From Vandiemenella viatica (lineage: Eukaryota; Arthropoda; Insecta; Orthoptera; Morabidae), in the NCBI GenBank assembly GCA_031002005.1, contig CM061920.1:108001447-108065446 (forward strand): DNA of 64,000 nucleotides, in the 5' to 3' direction. Shown here in pieces: positions 12,793 through 24,070 of this stretch; the first letter of the stretch is position 1, and each line of letters opens with the position of its first letter. The position numbers and the translations under genes were made by a program. The notes beneath the pieces are model-generated. The model was not told the origin of the DNA, did not search any database, and was given only the letters and a program-made list of their open reading frames with translations.

Positions 12793-13026
12793 ATTTTTCC
12801 TTATGGCTTTACGCCTCGTCGAGGTCATTAGAGGCGGGATGCGACTGTGGAGAAGGAACGGGAAGGAATTCGGCCATGGCCTTTTGATGGAAGCATCCCG
12901 CCATTTGCCTGGAGTGATTTCGGGAAACCATGGAAAACCTAAATCTGGATGCCCGGACGGGGATTCGAACCAGCGTCCTCCCGAATGCGAGGCCAGAGCG
13001 TTAACCGCTCACCCACCACGCTCGGT
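12793..13026 (-). repeat. SINE-A copy, nearly full length
   Basis: Read on the minus strand from 13026, it starts ACCGAGCGTGGTGGGTGAGC, with a tRNA-like A box in the head and the B box GGTTCGAATCC (about 12962-12972). The body blocks TTTTCCATGGTTTCCC, GGGATGCTTCC, GGCCATGGCCGAATTCC, CCCGCCTCTAATGACC and GACGAGGCGTAAAGC follow, then a short A-rich tail. The same blocks recur in about nine other places in this window. The plus-strand open frames over it are artefacts of the repeat. Confidence 0.9.
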
Positions 13027-13141
13027 GAGAACGCTGGGGTGGCCACCAATTCCCTTCTTATAAACTACGCATTTCAGGAACAAAAGATGCACTTAAACAG
13101 ACGGCAACAGGTACGCAGAGGCCGGTTAGACTTCCTCTGCT

Positions 13142-13162
13142 CCCCCCCCCTCCCCTTTCCCC
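13142..13162 (-). repeat. C-rich tract with G-quadruplex potential on the minus strand
   Basis: C runs of 9, 4 and 4 are separated by T and TTT; the 9-mer can supply two runs. Confidence 0.6.
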
Positions 13163-13387
13163 TCACGATTCATACTCGTCAACTGATGTGGCCATTTTCC
13201 ATGTGGCACTTGTTGCCTGAATCAAAGAGAAAACAAGAAATGAACAAATGAGTTACCCCAGTACATAGCTTTCATTAAGGGTTAAACATCAAAGACAACT
13301 TTGCTCTTTATTTTGTAACTGACAGTCCTGTTAGGTGGCAAAATAGAAAAATATAATCTAAACGTTACACATTAATGTTATTGCCAA

Positions 13388-14108
13388 CAAATTATTTATT
13401 ATTATTTACTGTTACAGCCTTATCAATCCCTATTCCAGGATACAGACTCTTTAAGCCAATGAGCTATATAATACAATTTAATTCTAAGTAGTTTTGTTGC
13501 AATTCTCTCCAGACTGATCGATCTTGAGCCACCCTCTTCCAGTTCACGCCTATAACTCGACGTATGTCTTTATCCCAGTGATTCGGAGGTCTTCCTCTTG
13601 CTCTTTTCAGTACTGCTGTAGTCCATCTGTCATCTCTTTTGCGAGCAATATGACCAGCCCATTGCCGTTTTTGTGTCATGACTCTTTTTAAGATGTCTGT
13701 CACTTTGGTTATTGAACGTATGTGCACCCCTTTTCCTGTCTCTTTTTGTAAAGCTTAGCATTGCTCTTTCCATACTTCGCTGGGCAGTTCTCAGTTTTTG
13801 CTTCGTGTGACTATTTAGGGTCCAAGTCCGGCAGACGTATGTGTGGACTGGTAATACACATTGTTCAAAAACCTGTTTTTTAAAATGTACTGGCATGTTA
13901 GATTTAAAAACTATGGAATTTCTTCCGTATGCTCTCCAGCCCAGCTTTATGCGTATGTAGATCTCAGGCTTTAAGTCGCCATTCATGTTGATCAGTTGAC
14001 CAAGGTAGATGTACTGTTCTACGGATTCAATACCAACATCTTTAGTGTCTGCCTTGTCTTTGTCTGCCCATTTCTTTTGCATGGTTTTGATTTTTGACAT
14101 ATTTAACT
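13388..14108 (-). mobile_element. RTE-type LINE, 5'-truncated 3' end
   Basis: The minus strand carries the C-terminal region of an RTE-like reverse transcriptase followed by a short UTR and an AATAAT-rich tail (ATTATTTATTATTATTTA at 13391-13408 on plus). The reading begins abruptly near 14108 with LNMSKIKTM, the usual end of the palm domain, so the copy is 5'-truncated as is common for LINEs. Confidence 0.85.
13464..14100 (-). pseudogene. RTE-like reverse transcriptase C-terminus, frameshifted
   Basis: The first part (14100 to about 13727) reads YIYLGQLINMNGDLKPEI, then FKKQVFEQCVLPVHTYVCRT and the QRSMERAMLSFTKRDRKR block typical of the RTE thumb and C-terminal region. It then slips one frame near 13725 and continues as ITKVTDILKRVMTQKRQWAG, HIARKRDDRW, GRPPNHWDKDIRRVIG and NWKRVAQDRSVWREL to a natural stop near 13464. 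The catalytic FADD box is absent because of the truncation. It is a dead copy. Confidence 0.88.
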
Positions 14109-15989
14109 AAAAATAAGAGGTAAATAAGTGATTAAACTTAGGTACTTACCTAAAAAAGTTTTTTGTTTTCCAACTTAATCTTCTTCTACAACTATCTCTA
14201 TCAAACTAGATTTTTAACAATTTTGTTTGAGTATCCCGTGCATTGATTATCCCAAATGTGCGGCCTTTTCGGACTTCATCGATTAGTATCTCTGTGTCGA
14301 ATCGATTCATGGTGCCATCCAAACCGTGCGGTTGCCGCAGATCAACTGATCATTCTCCACGCATGCAGTAGTAATGGTACGGCGCGACTGTGGAGCGGTT
14401 CTACTTTTCGGCGGTCGAATGGCGGCAGCCGCATGGTTTATTCAACCTACAAGGTTTCCGATATAGATACATACCGCGCGGTTGCAAGTCGCGCGTTTAA
14501 ACCCGTTTGAACAAGCCACAAAGCGCACGGCCACACTGGTGTGTGCCTGTGTTGATAAGGACACTATACACGACAGGGGCAAACGCCATTCGTTCGGTTT
14601 AGTTGCGGAACTTGGAACATCACACAATTAAGATTCAGAACTCATCTTTTAAATCCATGACGTAAATTGTACACTCCTCACTGCTGATTACCACTGCGGT
14701 CATCTTCGAAATTTTCCATCGGAGAACGCCATTTGTCAGTACACTGTTCGAAATAATTTATGGAATTTTTGAAAAATAATAAGTTCACGAACATAATGTA
14801 CCGAGGAAGTACTAAGGAAATAAACGTCTCATAGGGAAGGTGTGATTTTGCCGTTTGTCTCTGAATTTAAGGCTAGTTCAGAAAACTTTACAGCTGGTAA
14901 GAATATTCATTTTTACGACTTCCTTGTCTACAATCTGCGGCGATTAGCTAGGCTGATGTTGTTAGTAATATCTTTATTTTTTCTGCTAGTCTCGTTACAA
15001 ACTGGATTATGGTGCTAACGAAACTATTTGCGTTGTGTCTCAGAGTCCCTGGTTAATTCCCCGACTTCTCCGTAGTGAGCATTGAGTGACGTCAAACGAC
15101 ACTCTTGATGGTGATTCGTTCGTCGGATGGCGATGTTTAACTTGACGGTTTCGTTGGTATTTTTCGGAAGAGTGGGCCTTAATGGATCATCACAGAGTTA
15201 AACCCTCTTCCTTCGTTTATCATTTTATTGCCAACATGCCACAGTGATTTCTCTCAAACATCATAGTTATCAATACGAAAGAGTTACACATACCTACACA
15301 TCCATCACATTTTCACGTCTGCTACATTCCAACCCAAATCCAAAAGATGAAAAGTTCTTCCAGCTTCAAGATATGAACCAGCTAATACTGTGTCTAGAGG
15401 CAGAACCCGTTAACTATCTTAGCCATATCAGCTACGATGAAAGTACCTGCAAATTACTGATCCATAAATTTGAAGTTGCTATAGTTCTGTAGCTTCTTGC
15501 TTACGACTTTTAACTGGAACACTGCGGGAAGTGACATTCTCATTCGATTCACGATAATTTCTCGATTGCAAAACTATTATCTGGACTGACTTTTCTTCTC
15601 ACTCATTGAAGATATTTGCCCAACAATTAATTGACGGCGAATCAGACTTGGAGTTAACTTTGAAAGTAAGACATAAGTGTCAATAAAGGAATACTTAAAA
15701 ATGAGAAGAATTATAAGAGCTGTTGCCGTCAGTAATAAGTGATTTTTTCACATCTATCACATAGATGTAAAAAATACTGAGGTGGGAGTAAAATGCTAAT
15801 TAGGAGAGTAAGGTGTGAATAAATCCAGACAATAACAAATATACAGTAACGTAAAGGAAGTATTCATCACAGTGTCTCGTACTTTAAAATTGACAATATT
15901 GCTAATTAACTTCAACTATGAAATATTGTTATCACATGAATGAAAATAACTTCAAAACTAAACAAAGGGACAAGGTGGATGTTCTGGGG
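14109..15989. other. Unassigned stretch containing a GC/CpG-rich patch
   Basis: No gene recognised. The patch at about 14240-14625 is CpG-rich with short inverted motifs (GAATCGATTC, CCGCGCGG). Its open frames on both strands lack known motifs. A CRE octamer sits at 15087-15094. Confidence 0.35.
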
Positions 15990-16210
15990 TTTATGGCTTA
16001 ATGCCATGTCGACGTCGTGGTTGTTAGAGGCGGGGAACGAGAGGAGGGAAGGAATTCAAACGTGCCATTTTTAAAGGAGTCATCCCATTCACCTGGAGTG
16101 ATTTGGAAAAACCATGGATGAACCCAAATATGAATGGTTGGAAGGGGATTCAAACCTGCGTCCTCCTGAATGCGTATCCAGACATTTACCGCTCTCCTAC
16201 CACGCTCGGT
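15990..16210 (-). repeat. SINE-A copy, diverged
   Basis: It has the SINE-A blocks in order on the minus strand: ACCGAGCGTGG head, GTTTGAATCC in place of the B box, GGTTTTTCC, and GACGTCGACATGGC at the 3' end. It is more diverged than the copy at 12793. Confidence 0.85.
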
Positions 16211-17944
16211 TTGGACGTTCTGTTAAAAACCATTAGTTCAGGATAGTATCAACACATCTTTTTGTGGTTCTATCTACGGATTTAATGGGCATTAATTTGA
16301 AGTGCTAATTAGTCATAAAGTCACCTTAAATTCAATTAAATGTTCTATTTAACTAGTCATTACGATGTATAGATTTGTGAAGTAATATTACGCGACAGGT
16401 CTCAAGTTTTTCCATAAAGCTACTCGAGAGTAATTAGCTGTTTGCACTTAATGCTTTTTCTCCATTCTTTCCCTGAGAGGTATAACGTTCTAGTCTCTTT
16501 CCCTCGCTAACAAGCTGGTATTGCGGTAAAAAGAATTGGCCTCTCCGAGCGGCTTACCGGGCGGTAATTAATAATGTCTGCCAAGTTTTTTCAGCAGCTA
16601 CCAACAATGGGCAGCATTGTATACCCTCACCACTGTGCTCAAGGCGGGGCTAAATCTTTAAAGCTGCGAAAGATAATCGAAAGCATCAACCGCATACAGG
16701 ACTGTCACATATTACCACACTTCAAAGGTGGTTAAGAGCAATCAGTGATACGAATGTCTTACAGAAAACTTAGGATGTAAGTAATTTTGATTTTTTCTTG
16801 TCTCAAAATAACGGTAAAATGATTTATTGCAACAAATCTCCTATAGTCATTAAGTGTACTGAGGTGTTAACTGAAAACAAAAATAACCATACTCTCTGCA
16901 TTTAGAAAGAAAACATATTTTAAGTTATAGATTGGACTAAAGTTTTTCAGAAAGTTTCTGAATACATAATTTTTACATAGATGTGACGAATGTCCAGAAA
17001 AATTCAATGTTAATTGCGATAGAAATATGACAGGTTACAATTCTGAGGCCTTACAGTGTTACGTAACAAGATCTGAAGGGTCAATGGGTTCAATCGGGAA
17101 GGGAATTACTCATTGGTTATTTGAAACAACATCTTCGTGATTTCTAATATCGGAACAGGACTGAGATAGATTCCTTGTACAGCAGATCTAGCGTCATCAT
17201 CATTTGGAAAGTTAACAAAAAAGATTTTCACGCCAATATAAAACTTTTCATTGACATTGCATCTCTGAATTGGAGATGTAAAACAAGGATTCTTCCTTAC
17301 GACATATTCGTTTTGCTTATAAATACCACCAAAATGGAAGAAATAGCTAAATAAGACGATGTAGAAATTCCATCTGATAATTAAAAAAAAACCTATCATA
17401 TTAACCTATTTATTTATGAAGCATAAACTGAATTATTCTTGGTGGATATGGTTGGAGCTTGTTTTCTATGAGAACTTTCTTCAATTGTGAGACACGATTT
17501 CTTCTTTTCTCATTTAATTAGCATGATATTGCTGATTATTGAAACAAATTTCCGGAATACCTTACTCAATCGAGCCAGTGAACTATTCGAAAGATCTGTT
17601 CTTTCAAAGTCAAATCTGGCTGAAGCCATCCTCAATGTGAATCCATATCCTGGAAGTAAATAGACGTATTTAATACACTATCTGGGTCGTAGCCCTTCGC
17701 TTGAACATTCTCCGCATAATTACCCGCGTCTCCCCTGCAGGATAAGAGAGCGTAGCTGACGTTATTCAGAAGAAAACAAACATCAGACTCCATCATTAAG
17801 TGGAGCACTGACCCGTAAATTTACGTTCAGTGCGCTCTTGTATCTGACCGTCCAACCGGAAAGTCAAACACAAGAGTTGTTCCGTCCTCGTACAAGCGGA
17901 GACCGCGGAATTTAAAATCAAATATGCAGTTCACCCTCTTCGTG
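16211..17944. other. Unassigned stretch
   Basis: No gene or repeat recognised on either strand. A 97-codon minus-strand frame (17106-17399) has no motif I know. Confidence 0.35.
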
Positions 17945-17983
17945 TATATAAACCAAAATATTTCTGTCGGGAGTGTATCATTC
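17945..17983 (+). promoter_or_regulatory. Candidate core promoter: TATA box plus arthropod initiator
   Basis: TATATAAA at 17945-17952 is followed by TCATTC at 17978-17983, a perfect match to the arthropod initiator TCAKTY. The A lies 33-35 nt downstream of the TATA box, near the normal spacing. It would start a transcript about 109 nt upstream of the ATG at 18089. Both motifs are short and could coincide by chance. Confidence 0.3.
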
Positions 17984-18088
17984 GTGAATTAAAAAAAATA
18001 TTCCAGAACTTATTATTGTATATAATAGTAATAACGCCAGTTATAAAATCTATGAATAAGATTTATTCTGCTACAGTGCAGTACTAGA

Positions 18089-18373
18089 ATGGATAAATAC
18101 TCTACCACTTCTGTGCTAATTCTTCCCATTTTTTATTTTTATGTATTATCTTATGCCGGTCTTATGTTCATTGATATTATTAATTTTTTATATTCCATAG
18201 CTCTGAGTCTCTGGAATAGTAAATTATTACGTCTGTATTATATACTGGCAAGTGATGGGTGTAATAAGGTGAAGAAGGCAGGTATTATCTGTGATTGTGA
18301 CCGAGGTGGTGTCTGCTCTCCGGAATGTGCTGGTAGGCTGAATTTCACCTGCAGAGTTCAGATTTGGAAGTAG
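18089..18373 (+). CDS. Candidate small hydrophobic, cysteine-rich protein, 94 aa
   Basis: I do not recognise this protein. The first half is strongly hydrophobic (VLILPIFYFYVLSYAGLMF, then IINFLYSIALSL) and could form a signal anchor and a second membrane helix. The last 37 residues hold six cysteines (about residues 58, 68, 70, 76, 80 and 88; ICDCDRGGVCSPECAG), as in a small disulfide-bonded domain. A TATA/initiator pair lies 109 nt upstream of the ATG. Against it, an old LINE fragment abuts and overlaps its end (from 18364), so the C-terminus may be chance readthrough, and no second exon or poly(A) signal was identified. Confidence 0.25.
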   Translation: MDKYSTTSVLILPIFYFYVLSYAGLMFIDIINFLYSIALSLWNSKLLRLYYILASDGCNKVKKAGIICDCDRGGVCSPECAGRLNFTCRVQIWK

Positions 18374-18566
18374 TGGGCCATATTTTGAAATGTGCGGGAT
18401 TGGTTAATTTGTTAGTGAAGGGAACAGTCGTAGGAAAAAAATTTATAAGAAAACATAGATTAGAATTTATGAAGCAGGAAACTGAGGACTTAGGTTGTAA
18501 GGCTCATGCTGAGATGAAGAGGTTAGCGCCTGACAACAAGGGATGGAGTATTGCATCAAACCAGTT
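18364..18566 (+). pseudogene. LINE reverse transcriptase C-terminal fragment
   Basis: The frame reads VVGHILKCAGLVNLLVKGTV, LEFMKQETEDLGCKAHAEMK and RLAPDNKGWSIASNQL. This is the C-terminal tail of the same LINE family as the long copy at 39570-42659, where the blocks MVGHIL, YMKQIVEDVGCK and GWRLA recur at about 42459-42640. The fragment carries no catalytic motif. Confidence 0.8.
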
Positions 18567-18688
18567 GAGAGGGGGGAAAAAATCTATTATGTCTACACGG
18601 TTTAACTTAAGTGATCTCGCAGAATTGTTCAACAGTTTAAACTACAGCCGACAATATGTGGATATAGTTTGCTGCACATCATATAACT

Positions 18689-18803
18689 GGCTGGCCTGGT
18701 AGCTCAATGGTTAGGGCGTCCACTTTGAGAATTCAGGCTTCTGGATTTGAATTCCGCTCCGCCAGTTAACCCGACCTTCACCTCTGACAAAAGTTTTTTT
18801 TTT
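18689..18803 (+). repeat. SINE-B copy with a well-preserved tRNA-like head
   Basis: The head has a near-perfect A box (GGTAGCTCAATGGTTAGG) and a weak B box (GATTTGAATTCC). The 5' CTGGC can pair with GCCAG at the far end of the head, as an acceptor stem would. It is followed by TTAACCCGACCTTCACCTCT, the junction seen in the copy at 37122-37418, and then a T run. It is a SINE, not a tRNA gene, because the anticodon arm does not fold and the family body follows. Confidence 0.65.
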
Positions 18804-19070
18804 TCTTGTAAAGTACGGTAAGATGCTCAGAGTAGATTTAATAATAAATTGTAGGTTCAACAACGGCAGATGTGGAATGCTTGGCTACTTGAAACCCTGA
18901 AATTAGGTCATAGTATAGAGCACAGTAAAGTATTCAAAAAGCTTTCAATAGCAGTCATCAGTAATTTAAAAACAGGTTGTTAGATCCACACATTTAAAAG
19001 AAATAGAAGTGATGTTGGACGCAGGTCTAGCTTATACCTTTCAAACAGAAGTGGTGCATATATATATATA

Positions 19071-19562
19071 CAGGGTGTTACAAAAAGGTAGGGCCAAACT
19101 TTCAGGAAACATTCCTCACACACAAACAAAGAAAATATGTTATGTGGACATGTGTCCGGAAACGCTTACTTTCCATGTTAGAGCTCATTTTAGTTTCGTT
19201 AGTATGTACTGTACTTCCTCGATTCACCGCTCGTATTGTGGACGGCTGTGATACAATACGCCATTCTCCAGGGCTGCATCAGCGCATCAGGGATTCCATG
19301 CGATGGAGGGTGGATGCATGTATCCTCGCTAACGGAGGACATTTTGAACATTTCCTGTAACAAAGTGTTTGAAGTCACGCTGGTACGTTCTGTTACTGTG
19401 TGTTTCTATTCCATGTTTAATGTGATTTGAAGAGAAGTAATAAAATGAGCTCTAACATGGAAAGTAAGCGTTTCCGGACACATGTCCACATAACATATTT
19501 TCTTTGTTTGTGTGTGAGTAATGTTTCCTGAAAGTTTGGCAGTACCTTTTTGTAACACCCTG
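19071..19562. mobile_element. MITE with 122-bp terminal inverted repeats
   Basis: A 492-bp non-autonomous element. Its ends start CAGGGTGTTACAAAAAGGTA, the left repeat covers 19071-19192 and the right 19441-19562, and the two are nearly identical. TA flanks both sides (19069-19070, 19563-19564). The 248-bp centre keeps a piece of transposase in the plus direction (IRDSMRWRVDACILANGGHF, then EHFL and stop near 19358). That resembles the C-terminus of a mariner/IS630-type transposase, so the element is probably a deletion derivative of a larger transposon. Confidence 0.92.
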
Positions 19563-21992
19563 TATAATGAAGCTGGCTGGCAATAATAATAACAACACTA
19601 TCACGAACGACGCACGGAATACCAGTTTTTGTGTGTACTCTTATTCCTACTAATTTAAAGCCCTTAATGCAACATGTACAAATCTAGAAGCGGTTTGATA
19701 TTTAAAAAAAAAAAAAAAAATAGTAGAAAATTTTATGTTTACCCGCTCTCTCTCACTGTGTCAAATGTTCACACATAAAAGGACTCTGTGCAATACATTT
19801 GTATTTACATTCTAATTACCTAAAAATGTAACTAACGTCAGTTGTAAATGTGAAAGTTAAGTCGAATATTAAGATTATTAAACCAAATTATGTGCAGGTA
19901 AATTTCAATCAGAAAAGAAATTTCTCTCGTAACTAGTTACCTGTAAATTGAGAAAAAGGTTGACTAGATATCTAATGAAATCAATGGGAAAGGTGTAAGT
20001 AAAAAATTATTACGAGTTAACTTTCGTCTATAATTTAAAGTCTTTTATTACTTTCTGGTCGACATCAGAGAAAGGTGTAGAAATAAATACAGTCATAAAC
20101 GTAAAAATAATGCCTTAGGCCAAATTGCTTTGTACGCAGTAAAAGAAAGAACAGATTTAACAATATAGACATATCTAATACATATTTTGGTAACATCGAA
20201 TGGATTCGGGATTGAGTTAATACGATAGACAGTGGAAAGACATAGGGGTAACTCTTATAACATTATCACTGAACTTATATTTTTTGATTAATTATATTGC
20301 TGAAAAATATCACACAGGAGGCTGAAACAGCACTGTCCAAGTTGCAACAATGAGACAGGAATATCAGCTTGTACACAACACACAGACACTGAGGAGAAAT
20401 CTTGAAAATCTCTTTTATGTTAATGTCAACAGTCGTTCTGTTGGGATAGCTGTTTTACGAAGGGGAATCTCAAGAAATTTGCAGATATTGCTATGCAGAA
20501 CTACACACTCAATAGACAATGCTTTTGGAGCTCGTTCGGCTGCAGCAACAGAATTCCACTAACAATAAATTTCCTCTGTACTATTCATAGGCATACAAAT
20601 AAAAAGAACTTTCAGCTTTCTAAATTACTTTCAGACTTCTCATCTCTGTAATTAACTGATGAAATTAATAAAATGATATGACATAGATTGTTATCTTTTG
20701 TTACTTATATTACTTGATTTCTTCGTAAATGAACAGAAATGATACAATAACGGAACACATTATGTAAAATTTTTGAATATCACTTAAATCTCTAATATTT
20801 TTGCACTGTAGCATTAATTCTGTGACACACACAGTTTGGCTCAGATTGTAGTTAACGTTATTGGCTCTTCTAGTCGTTAAAAAATACATAGTATTTTTGC
20901 AATATATATTAATGCTTTTATTGATTAAGGATTCATATCTACGTATTGAAACATAACACATCTGAATCCATTCACATTTACTTACAGACCCGTTTTAATT
21001 GTACGTTAAGTAACTAACAGCGCCATCTCGTTGAATTGACGACTGTATCGGTACAGAAATGACACGATTATTTATGATTGTACTGCGTGAAAATACTTTC
21101 AGTCTAAACACAATATACTAACATTTAAATAATAATATTTTTTCTCCCATTCCGCTCGTATCACACATAATTTCTCCCGCGTTTAACTAGAAGCAAACAT
21201 AACACATATGGTTACTGACTCAAAGAGTACCATCAACAAACATTGCATCTTTCTCTCTCTCGTTCAGCCGATATAAACTAATTTTCACCACATCGAAAGT
21301 ATGCTAACTACATGGACACGTAAGTTCACAGTTAGATGTGTATACAAGAATACGCAAGTCATGTGTCAAATGTTTTCTGTCACACAGTTCACCACATGTC
21401 TTGGAATACTGTCTTCAGTTAGAACAGTGAGCTTAAGGAATTTTTCGAATTGTTAACTTATCGAATTATTCAACTTAAATACGGAAATCAGCCCCGCTGT
21501 CAGTACACACGATTACCAGAGTGCATATGGTAATTTCATGATAAACAACAGTAATCTGTTGCCATAGTAAAAGTTATTTCTTTACGTCAGTCTAAACACA
21601 TTTGTGTTTTGTATCAGTATATTTTAATTATCTCCATGTAATGAAAGGAGATAGTATTGTTTTAACAGCAACTAGATGCTTAACTGGTAGTCAAGCGATA
21701 ATCAGTTCCCTGTAGGGAGGTTAGAATGAAAGAAATTAATATATTCCGAATGATAAAGCGAACCATCATTAACCAAATTCAAGTTACACGAAAAATAATG
21801 AAAAAATACATCCCTGTTTATGTAGTACATGATAATTTTACGGTGATAACTTTAACGAAAAGAAACTTTAAGGAAATTTCTACTAGCCGATTCCCGCATG
21901 TCACTCTTAGACACATCGGAGTAAGAATTCCAGAATTCTTTTATTACGAATATTGAAAAGTCCAAGGGAGTAATGATAGGTTACAAATTATT
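19563..21992. other. Unassigned AT-rich stretch
   Basis: No gene recognised. It contains a 17-base A run near 19707-19723 and short open frames without motifs. Confidence 0.4.
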
Positions 21993-22106
21993 ATTTTGTG
22001 TATTTAAAATGAAAAAGGTTTGTAGCTCCTGACTGTAATCATAAAACTAATTTTGTGTATTTAAAATGAAAAAGGTTTGTAGCTCCTGACTGTAATCATA
22101 AAACTA
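21993..22106. repeat. Perfect 57-bp tandem duplication
   Basis: The 57-bp unit beginning ATTTTGTGTATTTAAAATGA occurs at 21993-22049 and again at 22050-22106 with no difference that I can see. Confidence 0.95.
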
Positions 22107-23193
22107 TATAATTAAAAAATCTAAACTAATTGCTATGCAATTAATTAATAGTCGGACGACGTTACTGTATTGATGCAGACTACCCTCGTCCAATGATATG
22201 GTTCGTTCTTACATTTTACATGCTTGATACTCAGCTACACCCGTTCTCCCAGTCTGCAAGGAACACTGCAGATCAGTTAAAACTTAGCTTGTCGATTCTT
22301 TAACATTTATCAAATTCGACTTTACACAATTTGTTCTACCAAGTTTCTTTGTCCCTCATATTTCTCCCTATTCTTTGTCATTAACGCAATAACTTCGCGT
22401 GCGTTTTTCATAGACTTTTTCGGAGACAATCGTTCTATGAAATAAGCAATAAAATGCATTACAGGCTTACTGAATGCTTCTACCACTAAGGATCATAGAA
22501 AATAGTTGCAAAAAGTGTTTTGCTTAATTTGATTGTCATTAGAAACTGCGGATGATGTGAAAATGGAGGAGGCATAACTTTTTCTACAACGTTTTGGACC
22601 AACAATAATAATTCCGTAAAAAATTCTAACAATTTCTAAGTTTTATCGAAATATTTCATAAACGAGCAGTAAAAAAGTTGGTTTCGTTTCCTTTTTTATT
22701 TCTTTGATAGAGAATACTTTTCTATTACTAAACGATGTAACTGACATGTCACATCGTTTTAATCTGTTCGTAATGTTCGACGAAGGTAAAGATGTATCTT
22801 AAGTTTTAAGTTATCGCTTATGAACAGTCTTACAGGGCTTAGCAACGCCAGATAAGCTTAGGTACAGATGCCTATGCAGTCGTTTAGAACTGCTAATTAC
22901 TGTAGACCTATTAATCTAAATGCTGTGTAATATTGCTGTTTCATGAATCTTTTCAGCAGTTAAATTGACATGTATCAAGTATCTCTGAATAAGTCTTTTG
23001 CATCTAACATAGTTTGTGGTACAGAAAGATGAATTGTTAATAATTGAGATACAATCTTACTCTGAATTATGTTGTACTAGTATGCACAGGGCATCGTTTA
23101 GGGAATTAAGATTCAGTAAGTACGTTTACGTGGAGTCATAAGGATTTGTGTGTAAAATTTCTGCGTTAGGTGCATGGAGTTTTGTGGTGTATG
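22107..23193. other. Unassigned stretch downstream of the receptor gene
   Basis: No gene or repeat recognised. It lies 3' of the octopamine receptor stop on the minus strand and could include distal 3' UTR. Confidence 0.35.
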
Positions 23194-23446
23194 TGACAGA
23201 ACAGGTAAATTGCAGCGATTGTAACCTAGACATGAGCTACTGTCTGAAGACGACTACTTAAGTCCTCACAAAAGTACAGAACACTGTAACGTATAACTCG
23301 CAGCTGTAACGAAACATTCAACTGACAGAACAGGTAAATTGCAGCGATTGTAACCTAGACATGAGCTACTGTCTGAAGACGACTACTTAAGTCCTCACAA
23401 AAGTACAGAACACTGTAACGTATAACTCGCAGCTGTAACGAAACAT
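23194..23446. repeat. 129-bp tandem duplication in the receptor 3' flank
   Basis: A 129-bp unit beginning TGACAGAACAGGTAAATTGC lies at 23194-23322 and is repeated from 23323. The copies are identical over 124 bp, to 23446. It starts 134 bp beyond the receptor stop codon on the minus strand, so it probably falls in the 3' UTR. The identity points to a recent event or an assembly artefact. Confidence 0.95.
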
Positions 23447-23579
23447 ATAACACAACTGAAGAATAAATTTACCTCCATGATAGTTTTTTAATATATAATA
23501 CTGAGCTTTTTCGGAAAGAACATCGGATACGTGGTATCATGATGAGTTAACACTGAGTAACGCTGAAAGTGCGGCGTTG

Positions 23580-23949
23580 CTACATGACGTCCTCAGACTG
23601 GACGTTGTTGACGCTGACCTCCGCGGTGCCGGTGACTCTGAGCTGCTGCTGGTACCCGGCCGCCTCCGAGGAGGCGTTGCTGTCGCCGTTGGCGGCAGGC
23701 GGCGGCTTGTTGGAGGCGCGGCCTCTGGAGCGCATGCAGGGCAGTCGCTCAGGCAGCGAGTGACCCATCAGCAGCCACACGCAGCACGCCTGCAGCGTGA
23801 CCTTGAACGCCGCGCGGAAGTCGCGGTTGAAGTAGGCGTAGATGAGCGGGTTGAGGGCAGAGTTGAAGTAGCCGACCCAGAAGACTGCGGCCACCACCAC
23901 TGGAGGGCAGTAGCAGCGCTGCTCACCGCACAGCGTCGTGATCAAGTAC
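23580..23949 (-). CDS. Beta-adrenergic-like octopamine receptor, last coding exon (TM7, helix 8, C-tail)
   Basis: A class A GPCR for a biogenic amine, in insects octopamine coupled to Gs and cAMP at the plasma membrane. The exon opens at an acceptor (CCGGCAG|G, 23949) and its first base completes a Trp codon begun by exon 43104-43313. It encodes extracellular loop 3 ([14 protein letters not shown]), helix 7 with the NPxxY motif ([18 protein letters not shown]) and helix 8 (NRDFRAAFK). A Cys-Cys pair (QACC) for palmitoylation and a tail of about 80 residues ending SEDVM at the TAG (23580-23582) follow. The exon is very GC-rich, unlike the flanking DNA. The subtype (Octbeta1, 2 or 3) cannot be set from these exons. 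A plus-strand ORF opposite (23577-24005) is a shadow. Confidence 0.9.
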
Positions 23950-24070
23950 CTGCCGGCACAAAAAGTAAGCTGCTGTATTACCAACACCCTACTGAACAGC
24001 TGTGATCACAATATTTAAATATTCTTACTTGTTGCAAACAAGTCCTGGACTAAGTAACATAATGATCTTG

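Noticed and set aside
12699..13251. Three overlapping plus-strand ORFs
   Set aside because: They lie over a minus-strand SINE-A copy and read its tRNA-derived sequence.
18689..18765. tRNA gene
   Set aside because: The A box is excellent, but the B box is degenerate, the anticodon arm does not fold, and a SINE-B body follows.
23577..24005. Plus-strand 142-codon ORF opposite the receptor's last exon
   Set aside because: It is a GC-rich shadow of the minus-strand coding exon and has no motif of its own.
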